Positions 45,588 to 54,255 of a stretch of 64,000 nt of DNA are shown piece after piece. The position numbers were made by a program, and so were the translations under genes. The stretch is from UJ101 sp965262705. GTDB lineage: Bacteria > Bacteroidota > Bacteroidia > Flavobacteriales > UJ101. Numbering within the stretch: position 1 is the first letter of the stretch; each line of letters begins with the position of its first letter. The stretch lies in contig OZ253556.1 in the NCBI GenBank assembly GCA_965262705.1, positions 682,001-746,000 of the forward strand, given 5' to 3'. The notes under the pieces were generated by a model. The model ran no database searches. It saw only the letters and a list, made by a program, of their open reading frames with translations, and was not told the DNA's origin.

Positions 45588-45617
45588 GACCTTTGCAAAA
45601 TGTTTTTTGCAAAGGTC
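45588..45617 (+). terminator. Smallest repeat-family element acting as terminator of metE
   Basis: A perfect 13-bp inverted repeat GACCTTTGCAAAA / TTTTGCAAAGGTC with a 4-nt loop, followed by TCTTATTTTT. Including the outer bases (GGGACC...GGTCTC) it is flanked by the direct repeat TTATT (45581-45585 and 45620-45624, within a base of the edges). So it looks like the bare ends of the mobile family, placed 8 bp after the metE stop. Confidence 0.65.
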
Positions 45618-45706
45618 TCTTATTTTTACAATTTACTCTTACTACTGCTCGAATTTAGCTTTTGCTAATATATATTCTTTATTTCCGTACCAGGGATAAA
45701 TAATAC

Positions 45707-45768
45707 GAGACCATTGCAAAAAGTACTCTAACAAAAAAATGCTTGTATTGAGTTTGCCGAAATATAAC
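45707..45768. mobile_element. Left part of a long-form element, interrupted by the minisatellite
   Basis: GAGACCATTGCAAAAAGTAC, then CTCTAACAAAAAAATGCTTG and TATTGAGTTTGCCGAAAT, the same order as the left end of copy 2 (18014). The next bases of copy 2 (GCAACGCCC) are replaced here by TATAACGCC and the tandem array. Confidence 0.7.
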
Positions 45769-46191
45769 GCCGAATGCAAGAAACATCATAAGGAATGCAA
45801 GAAACACCATAAGGAATGCAAGAAGCACTATAAGGAATGCAAGAAACATCATAAGGAATGCAAGAAGCACTATAAGGAATGCAAGAAGCACTATAAGGAA
45901 TGCAAGAAGCACTATAAGGAATGTAAGAAACACCATAAGGAATGCAAGAAGCACTATAAGGAATGCAAGAAACACCATAAGGAATGCAAGAAGTATGATA
46001 AGGAATGCAAGAAACACCATAAGGAATGCAAGAAGTATGATAAGGAATGCAAGAAACATCATAAGGAATGCAAGAAACACCATAAGGAATGCAAGAAGTA
46101 TGATAAGGAATGCAAGAAACATCATAAGGAATGCAAGAAGCACTATAAGGAATGCAAGAAGTATGATAAGGAATATAGCAGCAAAAAATAA
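45739..46191 (+). CDS. Possible Cys/His/Lys-rich repeat protein (KECKKHH)n
   Basis: A 150-aa open frame: 10 residues from mobile-element sequence (MLVLSLPKYN), then 19 units of seven residues of type KECKK + HH, HY or YD, then KEYSSKK. Each unit has one Cys and zero to two His, a pattern that could bind metal if made. However, the 21-bp period keeps every stop-free frame open: another plus frame reads NARNTIRNARS-type repeats and a minus frame reads LLAFLMVF-type hydrophobic repeats (45679-46143). The start codon lies in transposon-derived sequence, and no promoter of the TAnnTTTG type is seen. Coding status is doubtful. Confidence 0.3.
   Translation: MLVLSLPKYNAECKKHHKECKKHHKECKKHYKECKKHHKECKKHYKECKKHYKECKKHYKECKKHHKECKKHYKECKKHHKECKKYDKECKKHHKECKKYDKECKKHHKECKKHHKECKKYDKECKKHHKECKKHYKECKKYDKEYSSKK
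45769..46167. repeat. Minisatellite: 19 tandem copies of a 21-bp unit
   Basis: Unit AAGGAATGCAAGAA followed by a variable 7-base part. Four unit types occur: ACATCAT, ACACCAT, GCACTAT and GTATGAT. The first 14 bases are nearly invariant (one TGT for TGC in unit 8; unit 1 begins GCCGAA). Types HH, HY and YD (by plus-frame residues) are mixed in the order HH HH HY HH HY HY HY HH HY HH YD HH YD HH HH YD HH HY YD. No spacers separate the units, so it is not a CRISPR array. Confidence 0.9.
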
Positions 46192-46224
46192 TTAAATTAA
46201 TGGCGCGTATTTTTATTATATTTT

Positions 46225-46454
46225 AGGTCTTTAGCTTGCGCTGACTTGCAGTTTCAAAAAGCACTTTAGCGGGTAAAATGCAACGCCCGATAAAAATGAA
46301 CGGCAAGTCAGCGAAGCTAAACACCAGAGCAAGCTTTTGGGTGTGGAGGATTTTAATTTTTTGAGATGGTTGCTGAGCACAGCCGAAGTAAGGAATCAGT
46401 TTGAAGTTAGATGCTTTCTTTTTCATACTTTTTTATGTATTCTGCAACGGTCTC
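46225..46454. mobile_element. Composite short-form/long-form element right of the minisatellite
   Basis: Begins AGGTCTTTAGCTTGCGCTGA (short-form arm), then long-form core in inverted orientation (ATGCAACGCCCGATAAAAAT, CAAGCTTTTGGGTGTGGAGG, GATGGTTGCTGAGCACAGCC, GTTTGAAGTTAGATGC) and ends TTCTGCAACGGTCTC. It carries the same CTTCGGCTGTGCTCAGCAACC insert as copy 6. Together with 45707-45768 it brackets the minisatellite. Confidence 0.75.
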
Positions 46455-46460
46455 AGATCT

Positions 46461-48758
46461 CTACTTGATAGAATTCGGTCTTATATCAGGGTTACTCGCC
46501 CATTTTTTATTTGGAGTATCTCCCATTTTAAAATTAAGCGTTCCTCCATTAACGATATCAAAATGATTTAAAAAGCTTTTACTTACTTCCTTGCCATTCA
46601 TCTTTAATGATTGGATATAATGATTAGCTTTTGATAAGCCTTCAGCCTCAATTACAAACTTTTTACCGTTTTCAAGTTGAAGGGTAATTTTATCGAAATA
46701 TGGTCCTGAAATTACATACTCGGTCATGGATGGACATACGGGATAAAATCCCATAGCTGCAAAAACATACCAGGCGGACATTTGCCCAGCATCGTCATTG
46801 CCGCTTAAGCCTCCGGGGCCAATTCCATATTCTTTACTCATTATCTCAGAAATCCATGCCTGCGTTTTCCATGGTTGTCCGCTATAGTTGTATAAAAATG
46901 GAATTTGATGTCCGGGCTCATTTCCGTGCCAATATTGTCCGGCAGCATGGAAGCGGTCAAGATTTGCATTAAAGCCTTTTTCTCCTCCCATTAAATCAAT
47001 TAACCCCTTAACATCCTGCGGTACATACCAGGTGTATTGATAGGGCGTTCCTTCGGTAATATAGGATTTACGGGTATATTTGTCAAAATTATCGGTAAAA
47101 CTTCCATCTGCAAAGCGTCCACGTACGCATGAATCCATTGGACTATAAACGTTTTTATAATTCAATGCCCTTTGTTTTAATAATTTCGCATGCTGGGTAT
47201 CGCCTTTTTTTTGTGCAATCTGATATAACGCATAGTCATCAAAAGCGTATTCCAATGTGCGAGAAACTTGTTCATTTTTATGAAATGATGCTTTAACACT
47301 ATCTTCTAAGGGGATATAACCATACTTCAAATATGATTTTAATGCTCTACGCCCTTTACCTTCTTTATACTCTTCATAAGTTTTTGGGCTTTCAAAAGCA
47401 TTCTTTAGTAAATAGCTATACTGTTTATCAGATAAATCTATCACTCCTTTTATATAGGCATCGGCAAGGATTGCAATTACATGGTCACCAATCATTGCAG
47501 AAGTATATGAATTCCAACAAGGAAATATGGGCAGCCATCCTCCTTGCTCTGCTTTTAAAAGCAAACTGTGCATCATAGCTGCATTCGTTTTGGGTACTAA
47601 AAGATTAAATAAAGGATGCAGCGCACGATAGGTATCCCAGATAGAAAAATCAACAAAGTAATCTTTATCTCCACTGTTTAATACCTTTTTATCATCAGCA
47701 AAAGATACGTATGATCCATCAACATCATTAAAGGTTCGTGGTTGAAGAAAGCAATGATATAGTGCCGTATAGAATTTGATTTTATCCTCTTCATTCTTGC
47801 TTTCTACCTGTACCTTAGCTAATAGCTTTTCCCAAGTTGCTTTTAAATGGTCTTTAGCTTTATTAAAATCAATATGATTTGTTTCAGCATCCAGGTTTTT
47901 TCTGGCATGTTCTATACTGGTAAATGAAGTTCCAACACGCACATGAACTTCTTCATTTTTTTGCACCGTAAATGATACGTAAGCACCCAGGTCCTTTTTA
48001 TTGGCAATCTGATCATTACCTTTGAAAACCTTATCCCCTTGGTAAACGCCAAACGTTTTAATATCGCGGTCAAATTGAACAACAAAATAACCGTTAAAAC
48101 CAGCTGGTTTTCCCCAGCCCTGGTAAATACGATGCACCGGATTATAACCTACAATTTCATTTGTTTCAGGTAAAACTTTAATAAACCCTTGGCCTTCGTC
48201 ACTATTGGGATTGATTATAATATGTGCTTTTCCTTTTTTCTCATAAATGAATTTAAACAGCCCTGAGCGTTTGGTTGCGGTCATTTCTGCCTGTATTGCA
48301 TAATCATCCAAATGAACCTTATAGATATAAGGCGTTGAAAGTTCCCGATTGTGTGTAAACTTAGAGCCGCGAACAGCAGGCAAGCATTTTAATGTACCCG
48401 AAATAGGCATAAGTGTCATGCTTCCGTAGTCTTGTACACAGGAACCGCTTAGCCAATGACTGCCTCTAAATCCTTGAATAATCCAATCGGTATAGTAATA
48501 TGGCGCGTGGCATTTCGTTTCGGTGGGTTTGGTTTGTGGAGTCCAATTGGTCATACCAAAAGGAGCGGTAACGTAAGGCATCACTTGTGCATTGTTCTCC
48601 TTTTGATGACCATGTTCTAAAGCGCTAACTGTTTTTGATGGCGCTGTTCCTATCAAAGGATTAACATACTTTACCCATTTCGTCTTTTCTTTGTTTTGTT
48701 GGCATGCAGTAAATAAAATTAAAATTAGGCTGAACTTTAAGAATTTATATTTAAGCAT
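46461..48758 (-). CDS. GH92 alpha-mannosidase-type lipoprotein
   Basis: 765 aa from the start at 48758 (MLKYKFLKFSLILILFTAC), whose FTAC is a lipobox; four extra residues upstream are possible. GH92 marks: VNPLIGTAPSKTVSALEHGH near the N-terminus, the general-acid region ITEGTPYQYTWYVPQD, and the base region GPGGLSGNDDAGQMSAWYVF, then AAMGFYPVCP. GH92 enzymes are calcium-dependent exo-alpha-mannosidases that trim N-glycans or yeast mannan; linkage specificity is not readable. It ends with TAG. It is the last of a minus-strand glycan-degradation group (GH92, GH28, GH92). Confidence 0.93.
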   Translation of the reverse strand: MLKYKFLKFSLILILFTACQQNKEKTKWVKYVNPLIGTAPSKTVSALEHGHQKENNAQVMPYVTAPFGMTNWTPQTKPTETKCHAPYYYTDWIIQGFRGSHWLSGSCVQDYGSMTLMPISGTLKCLPAVRGSKFTHNRELSTPYIYKVHLDDYAIQAEMTATKRSGLFKFIYEKKGKAHIIINPNSDEGQGFIKVLPETNEIVGYNPVHRIYQGWGKPAGFNGYFVVQFDRDIKTFGVYQGDKVFKGNDQIANKKDLGAYVSFTVQKNEEVHVRVGTSFTSIEHARKNLDAETNHIDFNKAKDHLKATWEKLLAKVQVESKNEEDKIKFYTALYHCFLQPRTFNDVDGSYVSFADDKKVLNSGDKDYFVDFSIWDTYRALHPLFNLLVPKTNAAMMHSLLLKAEQGGWLPIFPCWNSYTSAMIGDHVIAILADAYIKGVIDLSDKQYSYLLKNAFESPKTYEEYKEGKGRRALKSYLKYGYIPLEDSVKASFHKNEQVSRTLEYAFDDYALYQIAQKKGDTQHAKLLKQRALNYKNVYSPMDSCVRGRFADGSFTDNFDKYTRKSYITEGTPYQYTWYVPQDVKGLIDLMGGEKGFNANLDRFHAAGQYWHGNEPGHQIPFLYNYSGQPWKTQAWISEIMSKEYGIGPGGLSGNDDAGQMSAWYVFAAMGFYPVCPSMTEYVISGPYFDKITLQLENGKKFVIEAEGLSKANHYIQSLKMNGKEVSKSFLNHFDIVNGGTLNFKMGDTPNKKWASNPDIRPNSIK

Positions 48759-48844
48759 AATAATTAGCAAATAAATTTAGGAATGTGTTTAAGAAAATAT
48801 TAGTTTTAACTTCAATGATAATGATTAATTCGTTTTCAAATCTT

Positions 48845-50404
48845 TCAAAGTTCTCTTTTCTTACTTTGTAGTTCTATGCCCAATTTTACATTCTTGGTTT
48901 GTCTTAATATCACTTGCTTATGTTGAGTCTTCGGCAGCTGTATTTGCTTCATTTCAATTCCTTTTACTCTATCAAAAATAAAGGCAGGACGAAAATCTTT
49001 ATTTTTTAAGATCAGTTTTACATTCTTTAGCCTTATTCCCTTGGCATGACGCATATAAAACCCCCAAGCAGGCAACTCACCGAACATGGTAAATTCAGGA
49101 TAATTTTTAATTTTTTCAGGTATTTGATCTAATCGATTTAAAGGAATGTATGCCATACCCTTTGATGATCTTCCCGGATAAATCATTTTCACATTTTCGA
49201 TCACAACATCCTCTACATAATGCCCTGGTATTCCAGAGATAGAACATGGAATGGGATTATGGAAAAAACTCGCCGCAGGTCCTCTCATATCATAATTCAC
49301 ATCCGGACGGCTAAATGGTACCTGCACTTTAACATCGTGAATATAAATATTTCTTATAACTCCGGGATTCTTTCCACTGCGATGACCTAAACGAATAAAG
49401 ATAGCGTTGCCCGTATTCTTTGCCACAATATTTGAAACATTAATATTTTCAATCATTCCACCATCAACCGATTCAATGGCAATTGCCGAACGAAAAGTAT
49501 CGTAGACCTTAATATTTTTGATGGTTACATTCTTAAATCCTCCATAAGAAGCGGTACCAAATTTAATGGCACTTGCACTGGAACGAACGGTACAATCCGC
49601 AATATAAATAGAGTCGTTAGAATATCCCGGATAATAGGATTTTAAACAAATTCCATCATCTGCCGAATTTACCCTGCAATGCGTTATCTTCACATTTGTA
49701 CAGTCGGTAATATCCATCCCATCATTATTCCAATAGGCTCTATTCAATATTTGTAAGTGGTCAAGCCTAAGATTTTTGCATAATTCAAATGAAAGTCCCC
49801 AACATGCGCTATTTTGCAGATGAAGATGGGATACGGTAACATGATTACATTGTGAAAATCGAAATAGTTTTGGGCGGGCTGTTTCATTGGGTCGATTTCT
49901 TCTCGAATTGTATTTCGGGTCAATCAAAACGCCCGCATGATGCAAACTGTCAATAGCTAAAGCCAAAGCCCTGCCTTGGCCATCAATTCTTCCCTTTCCT
50001 GAAATGGTAAAATGATGGGCTTTATGCGCCACTAAAAGCGCTATTTGTGAATTGTCGTCTTTTTTGGGTGATTCAGGTCTTCCGGGCATAGGAAACTTTT
50101 TATAATCTAACGGATGAGTACTGCCTAAAAGAACAGCTCCTTTACTTAGATACAAATTTACCTTTGATTTCATTAGAATACTTCCCGATAAATATTGTCC
50201 CTTAGGGAAAATAATCGTTCCCCCACCTTTTAAATTTACTTTATCAATCAACGATTGAATAGCTTTGGTATTTAATGTTTTTCCGTCATTTTTAATTCCA
50301 AATTCTGTAACGAGATATTTTTTGTTTTTAGATTGAGCCTCAGCCTTAAATGCAACACCATTAACTAAGGCAAGCAACAAAACAATTATTATTTTTTTTA
50401 TCAT
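48845..50404 (-). CDS. GH28-family (polygalacturonase-like) glycoside hydrolase
   Basis: 519 aa with signal peptide (MIKKIIIVLLLALVNGVAFKAEA) and a right-handed beta-helix. GH28 features are the pectate-lyase-3-like N-terminus (EFGIKNDGKTLNTKAIQSLI, GGTIIFPKGQYLSGSI), NNDGMDITDCTNV with the NxD site, SADDGICLKSYYPG with the Asp pair, and ASYGGFKNV. A canonical GHG-S and RIK are not obvious, so activity on galacturonan or a related polymer is uncertain. It lies 87 bp from the GH92 gene downstream, so they may share a transcript. Confidence 0.8.
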   Translation of the reverse strand: MIKKIIIVLLLALVNGVAFKAEAQSKNKKYLVTEFGIKNDGKTLNTKAIQSLIDKVNLKGGGTIIFPKGQYLSGSILMKSKVNLYLSKGAVLLGSTHPLDYKKFPMPGRPESPKKDDNSQIALLVAHKAHHFTISGKGRIDGQGRALALAIDSLHHAGVLIDPKYNSRRNRPNETARPKLFRFSQCNHVTVSHLHLQNSACWGLSFELCKNLRLDHLQILNRAYWNNDGMDITDCTNVKITHCRVNSADDGICLKSYYPGYSNDSIYIADCTVRSSASAIKFGTASYGGFKNVTIKNIKVYDTFRSAIAIESVDGGMIENINVSNIVAKNTGNAIFIRLGHRSGKNPGVIRNIYIHDVKVQVPFSRPDVNYDMRGPAASFFHNPIPCSISGIPGHYVEDVVIENVKMIYPGRSSKGMAYIPLNRLDQIPEKIKNYPEFTMFGELPAWGFYMRHAKGIRLKNVKLILKNKDFRPAFIFDRVKGIEMKQIQLPKTQHKQVILRQTKNVKLGIELQSKKREL

Positions 50405-50451
50405 AACTTTAGTAGATATATGTATTTATATTAAACGTATCTGCCTTAATG

Positions 50452-51191
50452 TTATTTTATTTCATTTCCTGAATTAAACTTTACTAATTTATGCCAGTCT
50501 ATATCCCCGTTTTCTTCGCAGAAGCCTTGAATAAAATCCTTTGTAAATTGATTTAACATTCGCGAATACGATTGTATAAATTCTTCATTTCGCTCTTTGG
50601 ATTTGTGCCCAATGGGCTGTATGATTTCAGTATATAGGTCTTTATTTCCCGAAATAAATTCCCAAAATTCTTGTCCACAATATTTGAAATAGTCTCCTTT
50701 ATCAGAATGACTTTCTTTACCGTAACAACAACCATTAACAGCGGTCACCATCAATCTTGAATTCCCGGTTCTTAATGTTCGTTTCGCCGTCTTAAAATCA
50801 GATTTCATCTTAGCTATTTAACTTCTATTTCCCCAGTTTGGGCCTGACTTTATATTAATAATGTATCGAATACTTTCTTTATCAAACTCAAGATCTATAT
50901 TAGGAATTCCAGACTTCCAGCCCTTGTAAACTTTTTGATTGATAAAAATTGCTAATCCTTCCAGCCAATCTCCGAAAATAGTCTCTTCATTGGAAGAAAT
51001 AAAGGCATCTGCGATACCCCGAACAATTTCTGCAGCGTTTAACAAATACTTTGCCTTAAATAAATAAGGGTTCTTTTTTTAAGAACGGTTTTGAGTTTTA
51101 GCCCATTAAGTCTTTCTATTCTCTTTTGATGGAATACTCCAATGTGATTTTCAACGTATTTAATTACGTCTGTTAAATTTAGTTGTTCCAT
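50452..51191 (-). pseudogene. PmeII/ApaLI-like type II restriction endonuclease, broken by two frameshifts
   Basis: Three overlapping frames make one gene. From ATG at 51191: MEQLNLTDVIKYVENHIGVF, HQKRIERLNG; then in a second frame (51066-50818) KNPYLFKAKYLLNAAEIVRG, IFGDWLEGLAIFINQKVYKG and the PD-(D/E)XK-like IDLEFDKESIRYIINIKSGP; then in a third frame (50808-50452) KSDFKTAKRTLRTGNSRLMV, NGCCYGKE and DWHKLVKFNSG. The first shift is at the A-run near 51080 and the second near 50815. I assign the family from memory of these motifs. It follows the methyltransferase gene, as in a type II pair. Confidence 0.75.
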
Positions 51192-51207
51192 GTGTATTTC
51201 CTTGAGT

Positions 51208-52026
51208 TCAAAAAAGTACGAGCTTCTTCTTATTTATATTATTTTGTACACGGTTATAATATTCTTGCTGAATTTCGATTCCAATTGAATTTCGATTCAT
51301 TTCTTGAGTTGCAAAATTTGTGGTTCCTGAACCTATAAATGGGTCAAGGACTGTGTCATAAGGCTTTGTGAATAATTTAATGAACCATTTTGGCAAATCC
51401 TCTGGGAAAGCCGCACTATGATTTTTATTATTACACTCAGTAGCAAGGTGTAAAACATTTGTGGGATATGCCTTTTCTCTAATTAACCAATTGGAAATAT
51501 TTTTACCAAACCCGCTGCTTGCTTTAGACAAATCTCTTTTTTTGTCTGTTTCACTTAGGTTTTTTAATCGTGTTTTTGCCTAATTTCCCATAGGTATCAT
51601 TACGTTTTCTTGATACATATTGAATTTTTTGTTTTTGTTGAATTGAAGAAGCCGTTCCCAAGCATCACGAAATCGGTTAGGCCATTTGCCTGGGTAACAA
51701 TTTTTTTTATGCCAAATAAATTCTTCAGTCCAGAGCCATCCCTGCTTGCGCATTTCCAAAATCAATTCCATTACATAGGTACTTCTTTCACCATTGACTA
51801 CCTTTTCTTTAATATTTAATACAAACGTTCCGGTAGGTTTTAGCACTCGGAAAAGTTGTTCAGCTATGGGTAAATCAACGTATTTATCTGCATGAATGCC
51901 TCCATACGTTTTTTTTCTTTGATCAGCATAAGGTGGAGAAGTGAAAATCAGATCGATAGAATCATCATCATAGTCTTTCAAAACTTCTTTGCAATCTCCC
52001 CATCTTATGTCCGTTATAATTTTCAT
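51208..52026 (-). pseudogene. Type II DNA methyltransferase (SPPY class) with an in-frame UAG
   Basis: The frame from 52026 has GDCKEVLKDYDDDSIDLIFT, motif IV SPPYADQRKKT and the motif block up to ENVMIPMGN, then TAG at 51582-51580. It continues in the same frame as AKTRLKNLSETDKKRDLSKA and ends with the motif I region VLDPFIGSGTTNFATQEMNR. The order (IV before I) is that of beta-class N4-cytosine/N6-adenine enzymes. A TGG to TAG change (Trp in PMGNWAKTR) would explain the stop. Without the DPFIGSGT part it cannot bind SAM. It partners the broken endonuclease downstream. Confidence 0.85.
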
Positions 52027-52151
52027 TTATCGTAGTTTTTATTGCACTAATTTAGTTATAGCTGAATATAATTCTTTTTTTTATTCAATCCATTCCTAAT
52101 ATTAAATTTATTAGTCCACACGAATATATAAATTTTAATTTTTATATTTTT

Positions 52152-54227
52152 TTATTTACTTGCACCCCAATTCTTATTTGGCGTTTCTCCCAATTCAATG
52201 TCTATTTTGCCGCCTTCAATCAGCTGATTAAAATTGATAAAACAAGTATTCCATGGCTTTCCATCAACTTCTACCTTTTGAATATATATTGCTTTTTCAG
52301 AAGTTTTCTTTGTGTTAATTTCGAGTTTCCCTTTGGGTAAATTTATATTAATTTTATCGAACTGCGGAGCAGAGATAACCATTTGAGTATCGCCGGGAAA
52401 AACCGGATAGAACCCCATGGCAGACCATACATACCAAGCTGACATGGTGCCGGCATCATCATCCATTTCTTTAATATAACCCTTTGGAGAATCGGTAAAG
52501 ATTTTGCGAATTAATGGTTTTTCCCATTTTTTATGCGTGCCATACCAATTATTAGTTTTTTCAGTAAGCAAAGAATGAACTACCTTTTGAGTTTTCCATG
52601 GTGAATTTGTGTAGGCGTATAGATAAGGCACTTGAATATCCGGCTGATTCCCCATATTAAACAATTCATTATCAAAAAAATAATCTAGTTGAGTTTCAAA
52701 GCTTTCTTTTCCGCCTACTAACTTTTGAATACCTGTTATGTCAAATGGTACAAACCAACGGTACTGCCATAAAGTGCCTTCGTACAGTCCGTCGCCATGC
52801 ATAGTGTCGGAATTTTTGTCCATTATCATAAATTTTTCTTTCCAGGTATTTTGATACTTCATAGCTTTAGATAAATATTTCTTGGAATCTTCTTCATAAC
52901 CTAAATCTCTCGCAATCTCAGACATTGCCCATAAATCAAAACTGGATTCTAAAACACTATCCGGCGATTTGAATGATAATCCTTCCATTTCTTTTTTCAG
53001 GTACGGATAAATTTCACCTAACTGAAAACTTAATAACCCTTTACGGTGAGCTTCTAATAAGACTACAATGGTGTGTTCAGTGCGGATGGTAATATAAGGC
53101 TCTGTTTCTGTTGCCCATTTGGGCTTTCCCTGTTTGTAAAGCGCTCCAATAGAAGCCAGCATTTGTGAATATTTTTTAGGATAAAGCAAAGATAATAAGG
53201 GCAGCTTAGTCCGGAATGTATCCCAAATTGACCACCCATGATAGTAAGGGTTTGAACTTCCCTCGTATATTTTACCATCACTCCCGCGATATTTACCGTC
53301 TGTTTCATTAATTATGAAAGGAGATTGTGCAACATGGTATAAATGTGTATAGAATAATTTTTTGGCAGATTCGTTATGAGTTTCTACTTCAATTACATTT
53401 ACCAGATCCTTCCATTTTTGGTAAGCCATCTTTTTAACCTCATCAAAAGATAAATTCATTTTATGCTTTAGGTTTTGAATGGCCTGCTCAGCACTAATTA
53501 CAGAAACTGCACAATATGCATGTATCACTTCATTTTCACGGGTTGGAAAGCTATAGTAAAGTTTTGATTCTTTTTGTGTTAGTTCTTTTTCTTTTTTATC
53601 AAGATAAAAAGCATAATAAAAAGAATATTTTCCCATTCCACACACATTAACTGATTCAATTTTTCCACTAATTATTCCTTCCTTGTTAACCTGACGCGTT
53701 TCGGCAATATGACCGGCAAATGAACTTGCCAGGTCAATGCTTAGGCCCGCGTGCGTTGATTGAGGAAAGGTATACCTATGAAACGCTACCTTTCCAGTAG
53801 CCGTAAGTTCTACTTTTATATTTTGCTCCAGTATTACAGAATAATAGCCCGGGACAGCAGTATAAGCGTTTTTGTCGAAACTTAATTTTTGAGGGATACT
53901 ATCTGTTTTAATAAAGGGTAAAAAACGTATATTTCCACCCACGCCACGACAACCCACGCCTGAAAAACGAGTATGAGAAAATCCAATGATTTCTTTTGCT
54001 GAGTAATCGTAGCCTGAATGAGATATCGGATTAGTATCCGGACAGAGTTTAATCATTCCAAACGGGATGCCTGCTGCCGGATCCGTTTGACCGTGGTCAT
54101 CAGAGGTACAAATAAAAGGATCAATAAATCGAGCATTATCTTTCTCCTCTATCGTATTTAATTGACACGATATAAACAGTGAAATAACTAAAATTAGAGT
54201 CCAAATTTTAAGCGCTTTTAAGACCAT
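52152..54227 (-). CDS. GH92 alpha-mannosidase-type lipoprotein (second copy)
   Basis: 691 aa. N-terminal signal ends in the lipobox FISCQ. GH92 marks: IDPFICTSDDHGQTDPAAGI, GFSHTRFSGVGCRGVGGNIR, YEGTLWQYRWFVPFDITGI with the acid Glu, and KEMDDDAGTMSAWYVWSAMG, FYPVFPG with the base Asp. It differs clearly from the other GH92 here, so the two likely act on different linkages. The dead restriction-modification pair separates it from GH28 and GH92-1. Confidence 0.93.
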   Translation of the reverse strand: MVLKALKIWTLILVISLFISCQLNTIEEKDNARFIDPFICTSDDHGQTDPAAGIPFGMIKLCPDTNPISHSGYDYSAKEIIGFSHTRFSGVGCRGVGGNIRFLPFIKTDSIPQKLSFDKNAYTAVPGYYSVILEQNIKVELTATGKVAFHRYTFPQSTHAGLSIDLASSFAGHIAETRQVNKEGIISGKIESVNVCGMGKYSFYYAFYLDKKEKELTQKESKLYYSFPTRENEVIHAYCAVSVISAEQAIQNLKHKMNLSFDEVKKMAYQKWKDLVNVIEVETHNESAKKLFYTHLYHVAQSPFIINETDGKYRGSDGKIYEGSSNPYYHGWSIWDTFRTKLPLLSLLYPKKYSQMLASIGALYKQGKPKWATETEPYITIRTEHTIVVLLEAHRKGLLSFQLGEIYPYLKKEMEGLSFKSPDSVLESSFDLWAMSEIARDLGYEEDSKKYLSKAMKYQNTWKEKFMIMDKNSDTMHGDGLYEGTLWQYRWFVPFDITGIQKLVGGKESFETQLDYFFDNELFNMGNQPDIQVPYLYAYTNSPWKTQKVVHSLLTEKTNNWYGTHKKWEKPLIRKIFTDSPKGYIKEMDDDAGTMSAWYVWSAMGFYPVFPGDTQMVISAPQFDKININLPKGKLEINTKKTSEKAIYIQKVEVDGKPWNTCFINFNQLIEGGKIDIELGETPNKNWGASK

Positions 54228-54255
54228 ATAAATTTCTTATAATAATCTATTCAGA

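Noticed and set aside
45679..46143. 154-aa hydrophobic minus-strand frame over the minisatellite as a membrane protein.
   Set aside because: It is forced open by the 21-bp period and its C-terminal part is antisense mobile-element sequence; no supporting start signal.
45769..46167. Tandem repeats taken as a CRISPR array.
   Set aside because: Units are contiguous 21-mers with no spacers, and no cas gene is present.
3956..51582. Three accessory genes each have an in-frame TAG (3956, 29301, 51580), which could hint at UAG recoding or suppression.
   Set aside because: Intact genes in the window, such as the CusB-type adaptor (18267) and the first GH92 (46461), end with TAG at their natural ends, so UAG works as a stop. 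Independent point mutations in decaying genes explain it better.
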